From Spirochaetales bacterium (GTDB taxonomy: Bacteria > Spirochaetota > JAAYUW01): 45,044 nt of DNA. The translations under genes and the position numbers were made by a program. Below the pieces are notes generated by a model. It searched no databases, was not told the origin of the DNA, and saw nothing but the letters and a program-made list of their open reading frames with translations. Shown here one piece after another: positions 44,188 through 45,044 of this stretch (position 1 is the first letter of the stretch; every line of letters starts with the position of its first letter). The stretch covers positions 1-45,044 of the forward strand of contig JAAZOT010000021.1 in NCBI GenBank assembly GCA_012797605.1. The letters are read 5' to 3'.

Positions 44188-45042
44188 ATGGGCGAATATC
44201 AATTCGATTTAAGTTTGAATACTTTAAAAAAAGCGATTGAGATTTATTTAAAAATAGCCTATGAAAACTCAGAGATCCCTCAAATTATTAAGTCAAGATT
44301 GGATCCTATATTTAATAGTCAATCAATTGATGAGGCTTTAAATAATTTTAAGTTTGAATCATTTAATGCTTCGCCATCTTATAAGCTTCAGCTTGGTTCT
44401 TCAAAGTATCCATTTTTAAAACTAGTTTACGAGAAAGCGGCTTTTTCAGATGAATATGGCTTCTATATAGATAGACATTCTGAATATATAGCTGTAGATT
44501 CTACTTCTCCGGAATTTAAAAAGGAACTTGAAATTAAAAACTATACATCGGAGATAAAATATAAGATTGAATCTGAGTTCGAAAATCAGGATATACCAAC
44601 TTATAGAAAATTAGTTAAAGAGTATGTTTCTAAATGTAAAAGCAGTTTAAGTTCTTCTTCTATTTCAAAAAAAGGTAAATTTATTTTACTTGTTGAAGAT
44701 GACCCAGATATAAATGATATGCATAAATTAGAGTTAATGATTTTGGGTTATGATGTTGAAACTGTTTTCAATGGTTACGATGCACTTAAACTTGTTGAGA
44801 ATAAATATTTTGATTTAATGATTTTAGATTTGATGATGTCTGGAATTTCTGGACAGGAAGTAATTAAAAGAGCTGGAAAAGAGATAGATATAATTGTACT
44901 TTCTGCTTTATCTGATAAATTTACTAAAGAAAACTGTCTTAGTTTGGGAGCTAAAGCTTATCTAACAAAACCAGTCCACAAAGATGATTTGAGGGACTTT
45001 TTATCAGATTTTTTCAATAAAAAAGCATTAAATCAAAATTAA
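44188..45042 (+). CDS. Response regulator with an unknown N-terminal domain and C-terminal receiver
   Basis: From ATG 44188 it is 284 aa. The C-terminal 115 residues are a full receiver domain: acidic pair in FILLVEDDPDIND, phosphoacceptor in FDLMILDLMMSG, Ser in IIVLSAL and Lys in AYLTKPVH. The first 150 residues (YQFDLSLNTLKKAIEIYLKI onward) form an unrecognised alpha+beta region joined by a Ser-rich linker (KSSLSSSSISKK). Having the receiver at the C-terminus is the reverse of most response regulators. The ORF track begins at a TTG at 44134; ATG 44167 is also possible, but 44188 has AAGG six bases upstream. It ends two bases before the window edge and is complete. Confidence 0.82.
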   Translation: MGEYQFDLSLNTLKKAIEIYLKIAYENSEIPQIIKSRLDPIFNSQSIDEALNNFKFESFNASPSYKLQLGSSKYPFLKLVYEKAAFSDEYGFYIDRHSEYIAVDSTSPEFKKELEIKNYTSEIKYKIESEFENQDIPTYRKLVKEYVSKCKSSLSSSSISKKGKFILLVEDDPDINDMHKLELMILGYDVETVFNGYDALKLVENKYFDLMILDLMMSGISGQEVIKRAGKEIDIIVLSALSDKFTKENCLSLGAKAYLTKPVHKDDLRDFLSDFFNKKALNQN

Positions 45043-45044
45043 AA

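Noticed and set aside
1-45044. CRISPR array, insertion sequence, prophage or integrase next to the tRNA genes
   Set aside because: No regularly spaced repeats with spacers, no transposase or integrase motif, and no duplicated tRNA 3' ends were seen.

Overview
This is about 45 kb of a very AT-rich bacterial chromosome (low GC judged by eye), densely coding on both strands. Ribosome-binding sites are mostly AGGAG/AAGGA. I see no insertion sequence, phage, plasmid or CRISPR signal. The genes describe a motile, chemotactic, probably anaerobic fermenter: flagellar hook-filament junction protein FlgK with an FlgN-like chaperone, CheX, two chemoreceptors, several cyclic-di-GMP proteins, a membrane pyrophosphatase, a phosphofructokinase of PPi-like ancestry, phosphate butyryltransferase, PTS enzyme I and an oligopeptide importer. 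CheX, the FlgK sequence character and the exported proteins of unknown family suggest an AT-rich spirochaete lineage. That is an inference of moderate confidence, because no rRNA or diagnostic marker is present.

Layout. 1-2.3 kb: tail of an ArsB/NhaD-type permease, an RNase H with an extra N-terminal region, and an MGDG-synthase-like glycosyltransferase. 2.4-7.9 kb: membrane pyrophosphatase (predicted K+-dependent and Na+-pumping), a LUD protein, a pfk-pilZ pair and a butyryltransferase. 7.9-11.7 kb: flgN-flgK, fabG and a small exported protein. 11.7-12.0 kb: tRNA-Glu(UUC) with promoter and terminator, then a possible small RNA or 3'UTR on the minus strand. 12.1-15.9 kb (minus): membrane protein, chemoreceptor, receiver protein, cheX, trmI. 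16.1-20.2 kb (minus): oppBCDF with a terminator and no binding-protein gene. 20.3-22.6 kb: GAF/HD-GYP phosphodiesterase and an exported protein. 22.8-31.2 kb: rsmE-tagA-like-hisS operon, a second PilZ protein, a DHH-CBS protein, a long U32 peptidase and a tandem phosphoribosyltransferase. 31.3-34.3 kb: metK followed directly by a polytopic chemoreceptor. 34.3-39.5 kb: nadC-nadA, GAF/GGDEF cyclase, plsC-truD. 39.6-43.5 kb: ptsI, der, plsY. 43.5-45 kb: a MerR-type regulator preceded by four 22-bp repeats and running into tRNA-Phe(GAA), then a receiver protein with an unknown N-terminal region.

How they fit together. Cyclic-di-GMP synthesis (GGDEF), breakdown (HD-GYP) and reading (two single-domain PilZ proteins) lie alongside chemotaxis and flagellar genes. 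PPi use is suggested by the pyrophosphatase and the phosphofructokinase. Phospholipid and glycolipid synthesis is represented by plsC, plsY and the MGDG-type enzyme. Neither tRNA gene encodes its CCA end.

No single large unknown system stands out. The best leads are the merR/22-bp repeat/tRNA-Phe overlap, the tandem phosphoribosyltransferase with a degenerate second half, the metK-chemoreceptor pair, the phosphofructokinase with a changed donor site, and the candidate C-rich small RNA.
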